The notes: generated by a model from the sequence alone, not told the origin. A DNA stretch of 64,000 nucleotides from Lachnospiraceae bacterium (GCA_017516285.1 JAFXDD010000041.1:60581-124580), one strand, 5' to 3'. Shown: positions 27,073-37,500, numbered from the stretch's first letter. Program-made: numbers and translations.

Positions 27073-27291
27073 ATGCTGGATTTTGCAGTGTATGAATTAA
27101 AATATGACATTACCGTGTTTTTTGATACGTTTATTGCTTCCGGTGTTGCCAGAGAGTTCGAAAACGGTGATGCAGGCATATTGGTGGTAAAATCCGGTGT
27201 GGAGCTTACGTATGAAGTGTTGGAGCGTACCGGCAGCATGGAAAGGCGCCTGAAAGCATATTATTGTGCAGTGAAAAGTCCGGAATACTAG
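27073..27291 (+). CDS. Small unknown protein, probably an N-terminal fragment
   Basis: 72 residues if it starts at ATG 27073 (MLDFAVYELKYDITVFFDTF). The longer frame from 26935 runs through the terminator and promoter and is unlikely. No good ribosome site is visible. From memory, the sequence, including VELTYEVLERTG and the end KSPEY, resembles the first half of a Lachnospiraceae family of about 150 residues that continues with a Trp-rich segment; here it stops. I consider it a likely remnant. The 27292-27415 stretch may hold more decayed sequence. Confidence 0.45.
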   Translation: MLDFAVYELKYDITVFFDTFIASGVAREFENGDAGILVVKSGVELTYEVLERTGSMERRLKAYYCAVKSPEY

Positions 27292-27415
27292 AAAGGATGC
27301 TATTCCGGAATTTATGCATTTTAATATCGTGGAAAATGAGGTGTATAATGTCATCTGAGACTTTTTGATTGGATGAGCTGCAACAGATTATTGAGATAAG
27401 AGGAGTGATGATGGT

Positions 27416-28507
27416 ATGGAGAATAAATTGATAAAAGCCGGAGAAAATAATGTTATGGCTAATTTTGTTAAAACAGATGATATACTAAAAGATATGTGTG
27501 GGATTATTGAGTCCTCACGAAAGGCTGCTTATCAGGCGGTAAATATAGCTCTTGTGCAGAGAAACTGGCTTATTGGATATCGTATCGCAGAGGAAGAACT
27601 TCAAGGAGAAGTTCGCTCTGAATATGGATTGAAAATAATAAAAAAACTGTCTAAAGAACTGACAGAACGATATGGTAAAGGGTATGATAGAACGAATCTT
27701 TATCATTGCCTTCGCTTCTATAAAACATTTCCTGAGATTGTCGACACAGTGTGTAGACAATCTGAAGGACTTTTGTCTTGGTCACATTATAGAGCATTAT
27801 TACAAGTTGAAGATGAAAAAGCTCGTGTTTGGTATGAAAAAGAAGCATTGGAACAAACTTGGGGAGTGCGAACCTTGCAACGTAATATCTCATCTCAATA
27901 CTATTATCGTATGCTTCAAACACAGAGAAAAGACCTTGTAGAAAACGAAATGAAGGAACTGACCAGTAAGTATCAGAATGATAAACTGGAGTTTATCAAG
28001 AATCCGGTGGTTGCAGAGTTTTTAGGACTTTCGTCTAATACAGAATTCACAGAGAGTGACCTCGAAAAGAGTATACTCTCCAATTTGCAAAAGTTTTTGA
28101 TGGAGCTTGGAAAAGGATATGCGTTTGTTGCAAGGCAGCAACGCATACACACGGAGAAACAAGATTATTTTATTGACCTTGTGTTTTACAATTACATACT
28201 CAAATGTTTTGTGCTGATTGACTTGAAAACAGAAAGGATTACACATCAGGACGTTGGGCAGATGGATATGTATATTCGTATGTATGATGAGTTGAAACAC
28301 AGCGAGGGTGATAATCCGACGATCGGTATTGTTCTTTGCTCCGAAACAGATGAAGATATTGCACGTTATTCTGTCATGCACGGAAATGAGCAGTTGTTCG
28401 CTTCAAAGTACAAACTGTACCTGCCGACAGAGGAAGAACTGAGAGCAGAAATTGAAACGCAGAAAGCAATGTTTTACCTCCAGCAGAGCGAGAAAGAGGA
28501 ATGTTAA
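27416..28507 (+). CDS. DUF1016 (YhcG-like) PD-(D/E)XK nuclease-domain protein
   Basis: 363 residues. The N-terminal DUF1016_N helical domain (SSRKAAYQAVNIALVQRNWLIGYRI, GLLSWSHYRALLQVED) is followed by the nuclease-like domain with EKQDYFIDLVFYN near 255 and CFVLIDLKTERITHQDVGQMDMY near 267; the family usually has ELK where this has DLK. YhcG-type proteins occur near restriction and other defence genes, but no methylase or other defence gene is next to it here. AGAGGAG precedes the ATG. It lies between gene fragments and an intron-like scar, so the stretch looks like a site of repeated insertion. Confidence 0.88.
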   Translation: MENKLIKAGENNVMANFVKTDDILKDMCGIIESSRKAAYQAVNIALVQRNWLIGYRIAEEELQGEVRSEYGLKIIKKLSKELTERYGKGYDRTNLYHCLRFYKTFPEIVDTVCRQSEGLLSWSHYRALLQVEDEKARVWYEKEALEQTWGVRTLQRNISSQYYYRMLQTQRKDLVENEMKELTSKYQNDKLEFIKNPVVAEFLGLSSNTEFTESDLEKSILSNLQKFLMELGKGYAFVARQQRIHTEKQDYFIDLVFYNYILKCFVLIDLKTERITHQDVGQMDMYIRMYDELKHSEGDNPTIGIVLCSETDEDIARYSVMHGNEQLFASKYKLYLPTEEELRAEIETQKAMFYLQQSEKEEC

Positions 28508-28541
28508 CTTGGATGGAAAACTAAATAATATTCAAGTGTAA

Positions 28542-28571
28542 GGTGTCGTGTATTTGCGGCACCTCATTTTG
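28542..28571 (+). terminator. Terminator after the DUF1016 gene
   Basis: GGTGTCG near 28542 pairs with CGGCACC near 28557 (one G-U pair), followed by TCATTTTG. Confidence 0.6.
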
Positions 28572-28677
28572 TGTGGTGTGTCCAGCTAAGCTAGATTACA
28601 CTTGCCGGTGTAAGTCCGGTCGCGGGTACACGTGCGGTTCAACGAGAGGGCGAGGAAATTATCTTCCCTCTACACTA
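28571..28677 (+). mobile_element. Possible group II intron remnant
   Basis: The stretch begins GTGTG and contains CACGTGCGGTTC at 28629-28640 followed by GAGAGGG ... CCCTCTAC (28644-28673). From memory this order resembles the 3' end (domains V-VI) of bacterial group II introns. No reverse transcriptase and no complete domain V with a GAAA loop are present, so at most a deleted scar remains. A covariance search would decide. Confidence 0.4.
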
Positions 28678-28745
28678 TTAGAAATTATCGAAAACGTGTA
28701 AAAAATTGAGATTAATTATGCGGTATATAGTAAATATGACAAAAT

Positions 28746-28781
28746 TTTACACTTTTTATTATAAGGAATTACTGTTAAAAT
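28746..28781 (+). promoter_or_regulatory. PUL box and -10 upstream of the AraC gene
   Basis: TTTACACTTTTT begins at 28746; TAAAAT follows at 28776-28781, exactly 24 nt after TTTACA. The same arrangement occurs at 30733 and 40786, suggesting an activator site shared by this locus and positive autoregulation. Confidence 0.5.
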
Positions 28782-28839
28782 AATATTGTAGTTAATTGCT
28801 TCAGATAGTGCAGTATACCAGATACATATGGAGGTTTCT

Positions 28840-30660
28840 ATGAAAAAGCGTAAGTATTTATACCGTTTGGCAATGAGTGTCTTTTTTATTATACTTTTAC
28901 CGATGTTTATATTTATAGTTTGCTTCGGCAAATACTCTTATGAAAAAGTAGAAGCCGCCAATGAGGAATATCAGGAAGCGTTGATGGAGCACTACATGGT
29001 GCAACTGGATCAGATGGTTATAGCACTGAAGGAGCATGCCTCACAGGTTAGTGCTGACAGTAAAGAGTACACAAGTATATTTTGGAATAAGGATTCATCG
29101 AACAATTATTGGTATTATCAGGCCATCAGTGAAATGAAAATAAAGCATCACAACTATCCTTCATCAAAGTTTCGAATTTACTACTATGATGATAATCGAA
29201 TCCTGTCTGAAGAAGGGGCAGTGACGCTGGAGCAATATTTTCAGGCTCTTGAGTGCATAGAGCTTGAGCAGGAGACATATCTCAAGAATTTTTTTGACGA
29301 GGAGAGCTATAACGAGTTTGGGTTATGTATTGGCGGAACCGAGCGCTTGGGAGAAGGCAAAAACAGGCTCTTAATTGGCTTTTGTACCACATTAGGCAGA
29401 GCGAGAGAAAAGGCCATACTTCTGTATGAATACGAGGAAAGTGACGTTAAGGAGATTTTTGCTTCGGCTCATGTTGAAAAAGGCTTTGAAGGTTCCTTGT
29501 GGTATGAGAACGGTTTTTCCTTCTTTTTTTCAAATTACAGCAAAAAAGATTACCGAGACGAAGTGAAAAAGATAATGGAGACCGAAGAGGGCTGGGATAA
29601 TCAAAGCAAATTTGTGGTGAAGGAGAGTTCCATACATCCACTCGTGTTGGTTGGATATATGAACGAGTATTCTCCCGGAAATATGACCCTGGCCTTTTTG
29701 GACAATATTTTGACGATGATAGTAATTGTCGTGATAATTATGCTTTTGAGTTATCTTTTAACGCTCTGGATTGCATATAAGCCGGTCTTTCATTTGGCAA
29801 CAAGACTGGAGTATACGGAAGGAAATGAACTGGAGCATATTGGGAGAGAGTTGGATGCCAGAAGCGAAAAGATCGAAGAGCAGGAAATGCTGTTGTTGGA
29901 CTTATTGCTGAATAACCTGCTGTACAAGGTTCCTATATCCAAAAGTAAATTAAAGCTTTTAGGTATAGAACTGACCGGATACTACACGGTTTTCCTTTTG
30001 GAAGGATATGTGCTGCATGATGCGGAGTGTAGGCGGGTCATAGCCGAGGCGGAGAAAAATCTCCATGTCAGAATGTTTGTGATAGATCTGGAGGGTGAAA
30101 ACCAGAGTGTGTTCGTACTGTTCTTAGAGCACGAGCAAAGCGAAGAGGTAAAGGAATGGTTGCTCTCTCATTGTGATGGTTGGGGTGTTTCCAAAGAAAA
30201 ACTGGTGGGCGGTAAAATGGTGCAGGATATCAAAGAAATCTGGAGTTGCCTGGACTTCTGTGAGAAAGAGTTAAATAAAGATACTCAGACAGAAGAGCCG
30301 AAGAGCGATGAACAGAGAAATACTTCAGCTCATGAGATGAAGAGAACCAAACTAAGAGAAGATATTCTGGCGTATGTGGACGAGCATTATCGTGATGTAG
30401 ACTTGAGCCAGGCATCGGTGGCGGATCATTTTAATACCTCTACCTACACGCTCAGCCGTATATTCAGAAATGATGTGGGAATCGGTTTTGTATCCTATGT
30501 CAATGCAAAACGTGTGGAATATGCGAAGGAGCTTTTGCTGACCACAAAAGAAACTGTTCATGATATTGCGGTAAAGTCAGGCTTTAGCAACGACAATAAT
30601 TTCTTTAAGGTATTTAAGGCTCATACCGGTATATCACCGACTACATTTAGAGATGCGTAG
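28840..30660 (+). CDS. Membrane-bound AraC-family regulator of the glycan locus
   Basis: 606 residues from the ATG at 28840 (MKKRKYLYRLAMSVFFII), with GGAGG just upstream; an earlier in-frame ATG sits within the ribosome site. A first membrane helix (about 12-32) and a second (about 285-312) flank a 250-residue extracellular sensor region. A cytoplasmic linker follows, and the last 100 residues are an AraC-type double helix-turn-helix (DLSQASVADHFNTSTYTLSRI, TVHDIAVKSGFSNDNNFFKVFKAHTG). This is the YesN-like one-protein sensor-regulator layout that controls sugar ABC importers in Firmicutes. It heads the locus and is followed by the importer genes. It probably senses an oligosaccharide and activates the TTTACAC promoters. 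Confidence 0.88.
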   Translation: MKKRKYLYRLAMSVFFIILLPMFIFIVCFGKYSYEKVEAANEEYQEALMEHYMVQLDQMVIALKEHASQVSADSKEYTSIFWNKDSSNNYWYYQAISEMKIKHHNYPSSKFRIYYYDDNRILSEEGAVTLEQYFQALECIELEQETYLKNFFDEESYNEFGLCIGGTERLGEGKNRLLIGFCTTLGRAREKAILLYEYEESDVKEIFASAHVEKGFEGSLWYENGFSFFFSNYSKKDYRDEVKKIMETEEGWDNQSKFVVKESSIHPLVLVGYMNEYSPGNMTLAFLDNILTMIVIVVIIMLLSYLLTLWIAYKPVFHLATRLEYTEGNELEHIGRELDARSEKIEEQEMLLLDLLLNNLLYKVPISKSKLKLLGIELTGYYTVFLLEGYVLHDAECRRVIAEAEKNLHVRMFVIDLEGENQSVFVLFLEHEQSEEVKEWLLSHCDGWGVSKEKLVGGKMVQDIKEIWSCLDFCEKELNKDTQTEEPKSDEQRNTSAHEMKRTKLREDILAYVDEHYRDVDLSQASVADHFNTSTYTLSRIFRNDVGIGFVSYVNAKRVEYAKELLLTTKETVHDIAVKSGFSNDNNFFKVFKAHTGISPTTFRDA

Positions 30661-30684
30661 TTGATTAAAGTGAAGAATTTTGCC

Positions 30685-30748
30685 AAAGTGTAAATTTTTG
30701 CCTTATCATTTATGGATAGAAAAAGGCAAGAATTTACACTTTTTTTGT
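30685..30748 (+). terminator. Inverted repeat terminating the AraC gene
   Basis: AAAGTGTAAATTTTTGCC at 30685-30702 pairs over 18 bp (one G-U) with GGCAAGAATTTACACTTT at 30725-30742, followed by more T. Its right arm contains the PUL box at 30733, so the site may do both jobs. Confidence 0.65.
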
Positions 30749-30768
30749 GCAAAAAGCTATGGTATCTT
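30733..30768 (+). promoter_or_regulatory. PUL box and -10 upstream of the ABC importer
   Basis: TTTACACTTTT begins at 30733; GCAAAA lies at 30749-30754 and TATCTT at 30763-30768, exactly 24 nt after TTTACA. The layout matches the site at 40786 closely, including the GCAAAA element. Confidence 0.5.
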
Positions 30769-30818
30769 ATGAGTGAACAACAAGCACAGAATAAAACAAC
30801 ACAAGGAGAAGTGACAAA

Positions 30819-31775
30819 ATGAAAAAAAATCAGACAAATCAGAAAAATAAACCGGCAGTCAGTGGTCGCTCGAACGTAAAGCTGTCTACCCGTATTTGGA
30901 AACACCGGGACTACTACCTGATGCTTTTACCGGCACTGGTATATATTATCCTGTTTAATTATGTTCCGATGTACGGACTCCAGATCGCGTTTAAGGATTA
31001 CCGTGTTTCGCTGGGAATTACAGGAAGCAAATGGGTGGGTTTTAAACATTTTATTACCTTTTTTAACAGCTTTAACTTTTGGGATTTGTTGACGAACACG
31101 CTCACGCTTTCTTTATACAGATTGCTCGTGGGATTTCCGATTCCGATTTTCGTGGCACTGGTTATTAACGAGTTAAAGGGGCGGTATAAGCAGACGATTC
31201 AGACCATATTGTATGCTCCACACTTTCTGTCCATCGTGGTTATCGCTGGAATGATTAGGGTTATGTTCTCCATGTCTAACGGTGTTGTAAACCATATTAT
31301 CGAAGCCTTGGGTGGTGAACCAATTTATTTTATGGCATCCGAAGAGTGGTTTAGACATCTGTATGTATGGTCCGGTATCTGGCAGGAAATGGGTTGGGCT
31401 GCGATTATTTATATAGCAGCGTTGGCCGGTGTTGACCCGGGTTTACATGAGGCAGCGAGCATCGATGGTGCCACCAGATTGCAGCGAGTAATCCATATTA
31501 ATATTCCTACGATTCTGCCAACTATTATCATTACTTTGATTTTAAATGTGGGACAGTTGATTTCCATCGGACATGAGAAAGTGTTCTTGTTACAAACGGA
31601 ACTGAATATCAATGCTTCGGAAGTTATCTCTACTTATGTGTATAAAAAAGGTATCATTAATACCAATTACAGTTTTTCGGCAGCAGTGGGAATGTTTAAC
31701 AATGTAACCAATGTCATCCTATTGATTGTTGCGAATCAGATTTCAAAACGAGTGACGAAGACCAGCTTGTTCTAA
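30819..31775 (+). CDS. Sugar ABC transporter permease, LplB type
   Basis: 318 residues, six predicted membrane helices after a basic cytoplasmic tail. The start of the core (HRDYYLMLLPALVYIILFNYVPMYGLQIAF) is typical of LplB-like permeases for complex oligosaccharides, and the ATPase-contacting EAA loop is seen as LAGVDPGLHEAASIDGATR. It imports oligosaccharides produced outside the cell together with the next permease and the solute-binding protein. No ATPase gene is in the locus, as usual for this group, which shares an MsmX/UgpC-like ATPase. AAGGAG precedes the ATG. Confidence 0.93.
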   Translation: MKKNQTNQKNKPAVSGRSNVKLSTRIWKHRDYYLMLLPALVYIILFNYVPMYGLQIAFKDYRVSLGITGSKWVGFKHFITFFNSFNFWDLLTNTLTLSLYRLLVGFPIPIFVALVINELKGRYKQTIQTILYAPHFLSIVVIAGMIRVMFSMSNGVVNHIIEALGGEPIYFMASEEWFRHLYVWSGIWQEMGWAAIIYIAALAGVDPGLHEAASIDGATRLQRVIHINIPTILPTIIITLILNVGQLISIGHEKVFLLQTELNINASEVISTYVYKKGIINTNYSFSAAVGMFNNVTNVILLIVANQISKRVTKTSLF

Positions 31776-31800
31776 AACAGAGGAAAGGAAGAATTTAATA

Positions 31801-32670
31801 ATGAAAAAGAAAAGAGTATCGTTATTTGATATTATAGTACATATTATTTCGGCAGTTTTACTTATAATCGTCCTGTATCCGCTGATTCTGGTGGTATCCA
31901 ACTCGGTGAGTGATGCGAATCTGGTTGCTTCGGGTCAGATTGTTCTCTTTCCAAAGGGATTTAACTTAAAGGGATATGAGGAGTTCTTTAAGGACAAAAA
32001 CATTATGACTGGTTATGCGAATTCCATTTTCTACACGGTAGTGGGAACTTGCATTAACCTGGTGGTTACCGTACCTGCTGCATACGCGCTGACAAAGAAC
32101 ACGCTTCCGGGAAAAAGCATTTTCACCACCATGATCATGATTATCATGTATTTTAGTGGCGGTTTGATTCCTACCTTTTTGGTCCTGAACAGATATGGAC
32201 TGTATAACACCCGACTGGTACTGTTGCTTTGGGGTGCATTCAGTACATATAACTGTATCATCTGTAGGTCCTTCTTTAGCGCGATGCCAAAGGATCTGGA
32301 GGAGGCCGCAGAGTTGGATGGATGTTCCCCTATGAGAACCTTTATCCAAATTATCTTGCCGCTTTCCAAAGCACTACTTGGTGTTATGGTGCTGTATTTC
32401 GGCGTATCACATTGGAATGCTTACTTTAATGCTATGATTTATATTCGTGATGACAGCAAGCAACCGCTTCAGGTATTCTTACGAAGAATTCTGGTTCTGG
32501 CTCAGACGGCGGCAATATCTGACGGTGAGATTGACGTAAGTGTAATAGACCGCGAGTATTTGCTTCGCTACTCTACGATTGTTGTTGCATCATTACCGCT
32601 CATGATTCTTTATCCTTTCTTACAGAAGTATTTCGACAAGGGTGTAATGATTGGATCGGTCAAGGGGTGA
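31801..32670 (+). CDS. Sugar ABC transporter permease, YtcP type
   Basis: 289 residues, six membrane helices. The partner permease of the importer: the EAA loop reads AMPKDLEEAAELDGCSPMRT, and the C-terminus ends YPFLQKYFDKGVMIGSVKG, the standard ending of YtcP-like carbohydrate permeases. GAGGAAAGGA lies before the ATG, 25 nt after the first permease gene. The hydrophobic core and lengths are normal. It forms the channel as a heterodimer with the protein encoded at 30819. Confidence 0.93.
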   Translation: MKKKRVSLFDIIVHIISAVLLIIVLYPLILVVSNSVSDANLVASGQIVLFPKGFNLKGYEEFFKDKNIMTGYANSIFYTVVGTCINLVVTVPAAYALTKNTLPGKSIFTTMIMIIMYFSGGLIPTFLVLNRYGLYNTRLVLLLWGAFSTYNCIICRSFFSAMPKDLEEAAELDGCSPMRTFIQIILPLSKALLGVMVLYFGVSHWNAYFNAMIYIRDDSKQPLQVFLRRILVLAQTAAISDGEIDVSVIDREYLLRYSTIVVASLPLMILYPFLQKYFDKGVMIGSVKG

Positions 32671-32689
32671 GTGTAATAATAGGTTAAGT

Positions 32690-32735
32690 CTGCCTGACAG
32701 GCAGCTAACATAAAATTTAGAGCCACCGAAGTGGC
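32690..32735 (+). other. Two small hairpins between permease and binding-protein genes
   Basis: CTGCC-TGAC-(A)GGCAG at about 32690-32704 and GCCAC-CGAA-GTGGC at 32722-32735. Hairpins at this place often stabilise the mRNA of the abundant binding protein; that role is an inference. Confidence 0.5.
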
Positions 32736-32752
32736 AGAAAGGAAGGTTCTTA

Positions 32753-34387
32753 ATGAAAAAGAAACTTTTATCAATTATACTGGCATCTGCAATGGCTTTG
32801 TCAGTATGTGCATGTGGCAATGATGCTACAAATGCAAACGGAACAAGTGAATCTCAGGTTCAGGAAGCAACAGAAACACAATCTTCTGCAGCTACTGAAA
32901 CGGAAGAAACGAAGTCCAAATATCCTCTGGTAGAAGAGCCGATTACCGTAAAAGGTCTCGTAGCTATCACCAATAACGGCGGTGAAGACAGACTTATCCA
33001 TCAGAAGGTAGCTGAGCTCACCGGCATTAACATTGAATGGGAAGTGGTTGATCCTGAGGCACTCGCTACCATTCTGGCAAGTGGTGACTGGCCGGATCTG
33101 TTATTCATCAACCCTTCCGCTAATCAGATTCTGGACTATGGTGTGATTGGCGAAAAGTTTGTTGACTACCTGAAGTATATTGATTTGATGCCTAATTTGG
33201 CACAGACAATGGAAGATTATCCGGCAATGAAGCTGGCAATTCAGGAAAATGGAGCAATGTACAGACTGCCTTTCGTTAGTATGATTGCTACTACATGCCC
33301 AGCAAGACCTTACATAAACACCGATGTACTGGAGAAGGCTGGTGTGGAAAGACCAGCTACGGTTGATGAATTCGAACAAGCGCTGAAGGATTTGCAGGCA
33401 TACTATGGTGAAGAGTCCGTATTTATACCAAAGCTGAACGTCTACACCGGCAGCTGGGCACAGATGTTGTTTGCAGCATTTGGTGAGCACACTGACATGT
33501 TGCTGGATCTGGACAAGAGCGGAGAGGTTATCTTCTCTCATACTACGGATCAGATGAAGCATTACTATGAATTCATGCACAAGCTGTATGACCAGGGGCT
33601 AATCCATAAGGAAGTAGCTACTTTGGATGCTGCTACCAAGAAGGCTTTGGAATTGGAAGGTAAGATAGCGTTTCTTGACACTGCTGCAACCTCTATAGCG
33701 GCAAACGAGAAGGGTGAGTTCCCAGTTAGCTTACTGGCTCCACTGACCTCTCAGTATGATTCTACACAGGTGGTTCAGGGCGCTATGGGTGTTTCCTTTA
33801 CTCACAGTATCTTTATGAACAGCGAGTCTGAGTACATTGAGGAGCTTTGCCAGATGTTAGATATTGCTTATGCAACTGAGGAAGTGGCAGAGGGTACCGG
33901 ATTACATGGACAAAGTTTCATGCATGGTATTGAGGGTGAAAACTTCAAACTCAACGACGATGGTTTGACCTATACCTTCATTGTTCCGGAAGGATATGAG
34001 AGTGGTAATGCTTACCAGACTAAGGCAATCCAGTGGTATAACTTCGGTCGTGCAGACTACCTGGGATTGCGCATCGAGGATAAGCCATCTAACTCCCAGG
34101 CGAGACAGAAGGGAATTGTTGAATATATGAAGCCTTATATGGAAAATCCTAAGGATGTATTCCCAGGCTGGGGTAACATTCCTTTCAACGAGGAGCAGCA
34201 GAGCATTATCGATACCTACTGGGAAGCAATGGTTACCTACTGGCAGAAGATGCAGGTAGAGTTCATTACCGGTGTGGCTGATATCGAGACCGGCTGGGAT
34301 GAGTATGTTGCGACTCTGGAGAAGATGGGTCTTAACGAAGTAATGAAGGCAATCAATGAAGCTTGGGATGATTATCAGGCAAAATAA
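32753..34387 (+). CDS. Extracellular solute-binding lipoprotein of the importer
   Basis: 544 residues, the length of LplA-like binding proteins for large oligosaccharides. The signal peptide ends in a lipobox with Cys21 (ALSVCACGND), followed by a Ser/Thr/Glu-rich linker that lets the domain stand off the membrane, then a periplasmic-binding-protein fold (ITNNGGEDRLIHQKVAEL, GDWPDLLFI, YRLPFVSMIAT). It delivers oligosaccharides to the two permeases before it. AAAGGAAGG lies upstream. It may belong to the same transcript as the permeases. Confidence 0.92.
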   Translation: MKKKLLSIILASAMALSVCACGNDATNANGTSESQVQEATETQSSAATETEETKSKYPLVEEPITVKGLVAITNNGGEDRLIHQKVAELTGINIEWEVVDPEALATILASGDWPDLLFINPSANQILDYGVIGEKFVDYLKYIDLMPNLAQTMEDYPAMKLAIQENGAMYRLPFVSMIATTCPARPYINTDVLEKAGVERPATVDEFEQALKDLQAYYGEESVFIPKLNVYTGSWAQMLFAAFGEHTDMLLDLDKSGEVIFSHTTDQMKHYYEFMHKLYDQGLIHKEVATLDAATKKALELEGKIAFLDTAATSIAANEKGEFPVSLLAPLTSQYDSTQVVQGAMGVSFTHSIFMNSESEYIEELCQMLDIAYATEEVAEGTGLHGQSFMHGIEGENFKLNDDGLTYTFIVPEGYESGNAYQTKAIQWYNFGRADYLGLRIEDKPSNSQARQKGIVEYMKPYMENPKDVFPGWGNIPFNEEQQSIIDTYWEAMVTYWQKMQVEFITGVADIETGWDEYVATLEKMGLNEVMKAINEAWDDYQAK

Positions 34388-34420
34388 TAAGCATCTTATA
34401 GTGATTGTATAATTGCAATG

Positions 34421-34498
34421 GCGGGGAGGCTGACAGAGATAAATAAAGGAAACTTTTACGACGGGTTTTCTTGCTTATCCCGGTCGGACTCCCCTTGC
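34421..34498 (+). other. Folded leader before the large lyase gene
   Basis: GGGGAG at 34423-34428 and GAC near 34432 can pair with CTCCCC at 34489-34494 and GTC near 34483, leaving an interior of about 50 nt. It could be a processing site or attenuator; there is no T-tract directly after it. Confidence 0.35.
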
Positions 34499-34527
34499 TA
34501 TTTAAAGAAAAGGAGATTAGAACGGAA

Positions 34528-37500
34528 ATGAATCGATTTAAATCACTTGTGATTTTACTCCTGACAGTCTTCATGTGTGTTACAACGGTTATGCCGGTAC
34601 AGGCTGAAACCTTTGTTACCGAGAGCGGTGACACGTATGAGGCTAATGTTTATTTCTATGAAGACTTTGAAGATGAGGGGGCGCTGGTAGGTGCCGGTTT
34701 TGCTAAGGGAATTTATGCGGCTGCTTTGACCGGTACAACTGCGCAGGCTGTCGAAGCCGGTGAGAACAATAAGGCATTGAATATTGTCAGTAAAACAGCT
34801 GATGGAAGTACAGATTATCAGGTCAATGTACGATACAGTAATCAGAGTGCCTGGAATGAGGATGCCTGCGTTTCAGATTTGTCTGAAAAGACGGTTGTTT
34901 ACGAATTTAAATTTAAGCTACAGCGTGAAGTAAGCAACGGCTTGACTGCACGATTAAGAAGCAAAAACAGTGGTAACAAAGAGACCGTGTTATTTGCAAT
35001 AAATAAAAACAAGTTGGAATTTCTTGGTAGCAGTACAACGCAGATGTTGACATCAGGAGCAGATGCACCGTGGTATCATATTAAAGTTGTATGTGACTTT
35101 AAGAATGAAACCCGTGATGTATACTTAGATAATGTACTCTTGGTAAATGATGCGGAAATGCATAATGCAGCGAACTTCCATACTGCAGCGGTATGCGACT
35201 TTTTAAGATTTAATACTGGCGATACATATGGAATAGACGCAGATATCCTGATCGATGATTTTGCAGTTTATGAAGAGCCGATCAAGGTTCTGATGAAAGA
35301 GAATTTTGAGGATGAGAATGCAGCATATCTGGTAGGTGCCACTATTCCGAAGGGAATTCACGTGGCTGCTTTGACCGGTACATCTGCGCAGGGTATCGAA
35401 GCCGGTGAGAACAATAGGGCAATGAATCTCATCAGTGATACCACTAATGGCAGTACGGACTATCAGGTGAATTTTAGATGGAGTACTGCAAGTGCATGGA
35501 ATGAGGATGCCTGCGTTTCTGATTTGTCCGAAAAGACGGTTGTATACGAATTTAAATTCAAGCTGCAGCGTGAAGAAAGCAACGGCTTGACTGCACGATT
35601 AAGAAGCAAAAACAGTGGTAACAAAGAGACCGTGTTATTTGCAATAAATAAAAACAAGTTGGAATTTCTTGGTAGCAGTACAACGCAGATGTTGACATCA
35701 GGAGCAGATGCACCATGGTATCATATTGCAGTTGTATGTGACTTTAAGAATGAAACTCGTGATGTATACTTAGATGATGCACCCTTGATAAATGATGTGG
35801 CAATGCATAATGCAGCGACCTTCCATCCTGCAGCGGTATGTGACTTTTTAAGATTTAATACTGGCAGTACATATGGAATAGACGCAGATATCTTAATTGA
35901 TGATTTCGCTGTCTACGAGAGCGACGTACCGGTTACCTTATCTTTCGAGGAAGAAAGTGAAGGCGAAACGGAGGATGATGGCAAGATTGTTATCGATCCG
36001 GATAAGTCCAATTTTGAGGAAGTGGAAAAAACTTGGACGAAGCAGTTCCCTGCAATGCTTAAGGGTTATATGTCCTTACATACCAGAAACGGTATGGTGT
36101 ATTACAATGATGCAACCAACGATGGAAAGTGGACTCTGCTGGCAACAAAGCCGGTAGAAACAGCAGATGGTTTCCTTGTGGTTGCTGAGGAGATCTGTGC
36201 AGCACTTAATGTGGCTTGTACGGTAAACGGTGACGCTGCTGAGATTAATGGCAAGCAGGCTACCGTGGTAAATCAGGATGGAAAGCTTTGGATTGACGCA
36301 AAGTATTTCTTTGAGACTATTCTGGAGAAGGTAGTTTCCATTGATACAGAGGCGAAGACCGATGGTATGATGATTGCCGGTGACACCGCATTTACCTGGC
36401 CCACAGGAGTCTTTACCCCTGGCGTTTCTTCTTCTCGTACGGAATTACAGAACTTGAATGACTATCTGTTCTTCGAACGTCCTTCTGCAGAAACTATAAA
36501 GACATTATTTGCAGAGAAAGGGTTAGACGGAGTTCATCCAAGAGTTCAGGCGACCGCAGCGGACTTTGCCAGAATTAAAGAAGAAGTAAAGACAAATGAT
36601 CAGATGCAAATCTGGTATGAGCAGCTTATCGTTGCAGCAGATGATCTTGTAGACAGAGATACTGCTCCGACCAGCTACACACTGGACAGCGGTGGAAGAT
36701 TGCTTCCGACAGTTCAGAAAATGCTGGAAAAAATGTACACATTGGGTATGGCATATCAGCTCACTGGAGATGTGAAGTATGTGACCCGTGCGTGGGCAGA
36801 CCTTGAGGCTGCAGCTGCGTTCCCGGACTGGCAGCCGACAACTGGCTTACCGACAGGCGAGATGTCCGCGGCAGTAGCCATCGGTTACGACTGGATGTAT
36901 CATGCACTTACCAAAGAGCAGAGAGAGACTCTTGAAGAAGCGATGTATAAACATTGCTTCGGTGAAGCGGTAAATGCATATCAGACCTATGCGGGCAGCC
37001 TTATCGGTGCGCGTGCGGCATGTGCAATGAATCACAATATCGTGGTAAACGGTGGTTTTGCTCTTGGTGCGCTGGCGTTTATGGACGTAAATGAGGAGTA
37101 TGAAGAAATCTGTTCTTATATCCTTTCCGGAGCAATCCGTGGTGCGGACGTTATGCTCACCGAGTACGGTCCGGACGGTGCGTGGAAGGAAGGTACAGGC
37201 TATTGGAACTATACGACACAGTACACCACTAAGATGTTGTCAGCTTTGGACACTGCTTTTGGCACATGCTTTAGCCTTGACTTGGTTGAAGGCTTGGACA
37301 AGACAGCAAACTTTATTCTGAATATGCAGTCGGACAAGGGACTTTTCCCTTATGGAGATGGTGGAGCAGAGCAGCTTTATGTGCCGGAATTGTTCTACTT
37401 ATCCAACAAGTATGATGAGAATATTACCTCCGCATTACTTAGTCTCAACCATGGTAAGATGCGCGATAATGAGGAAATTGTACTTTCTCTGCTGTGGTAT

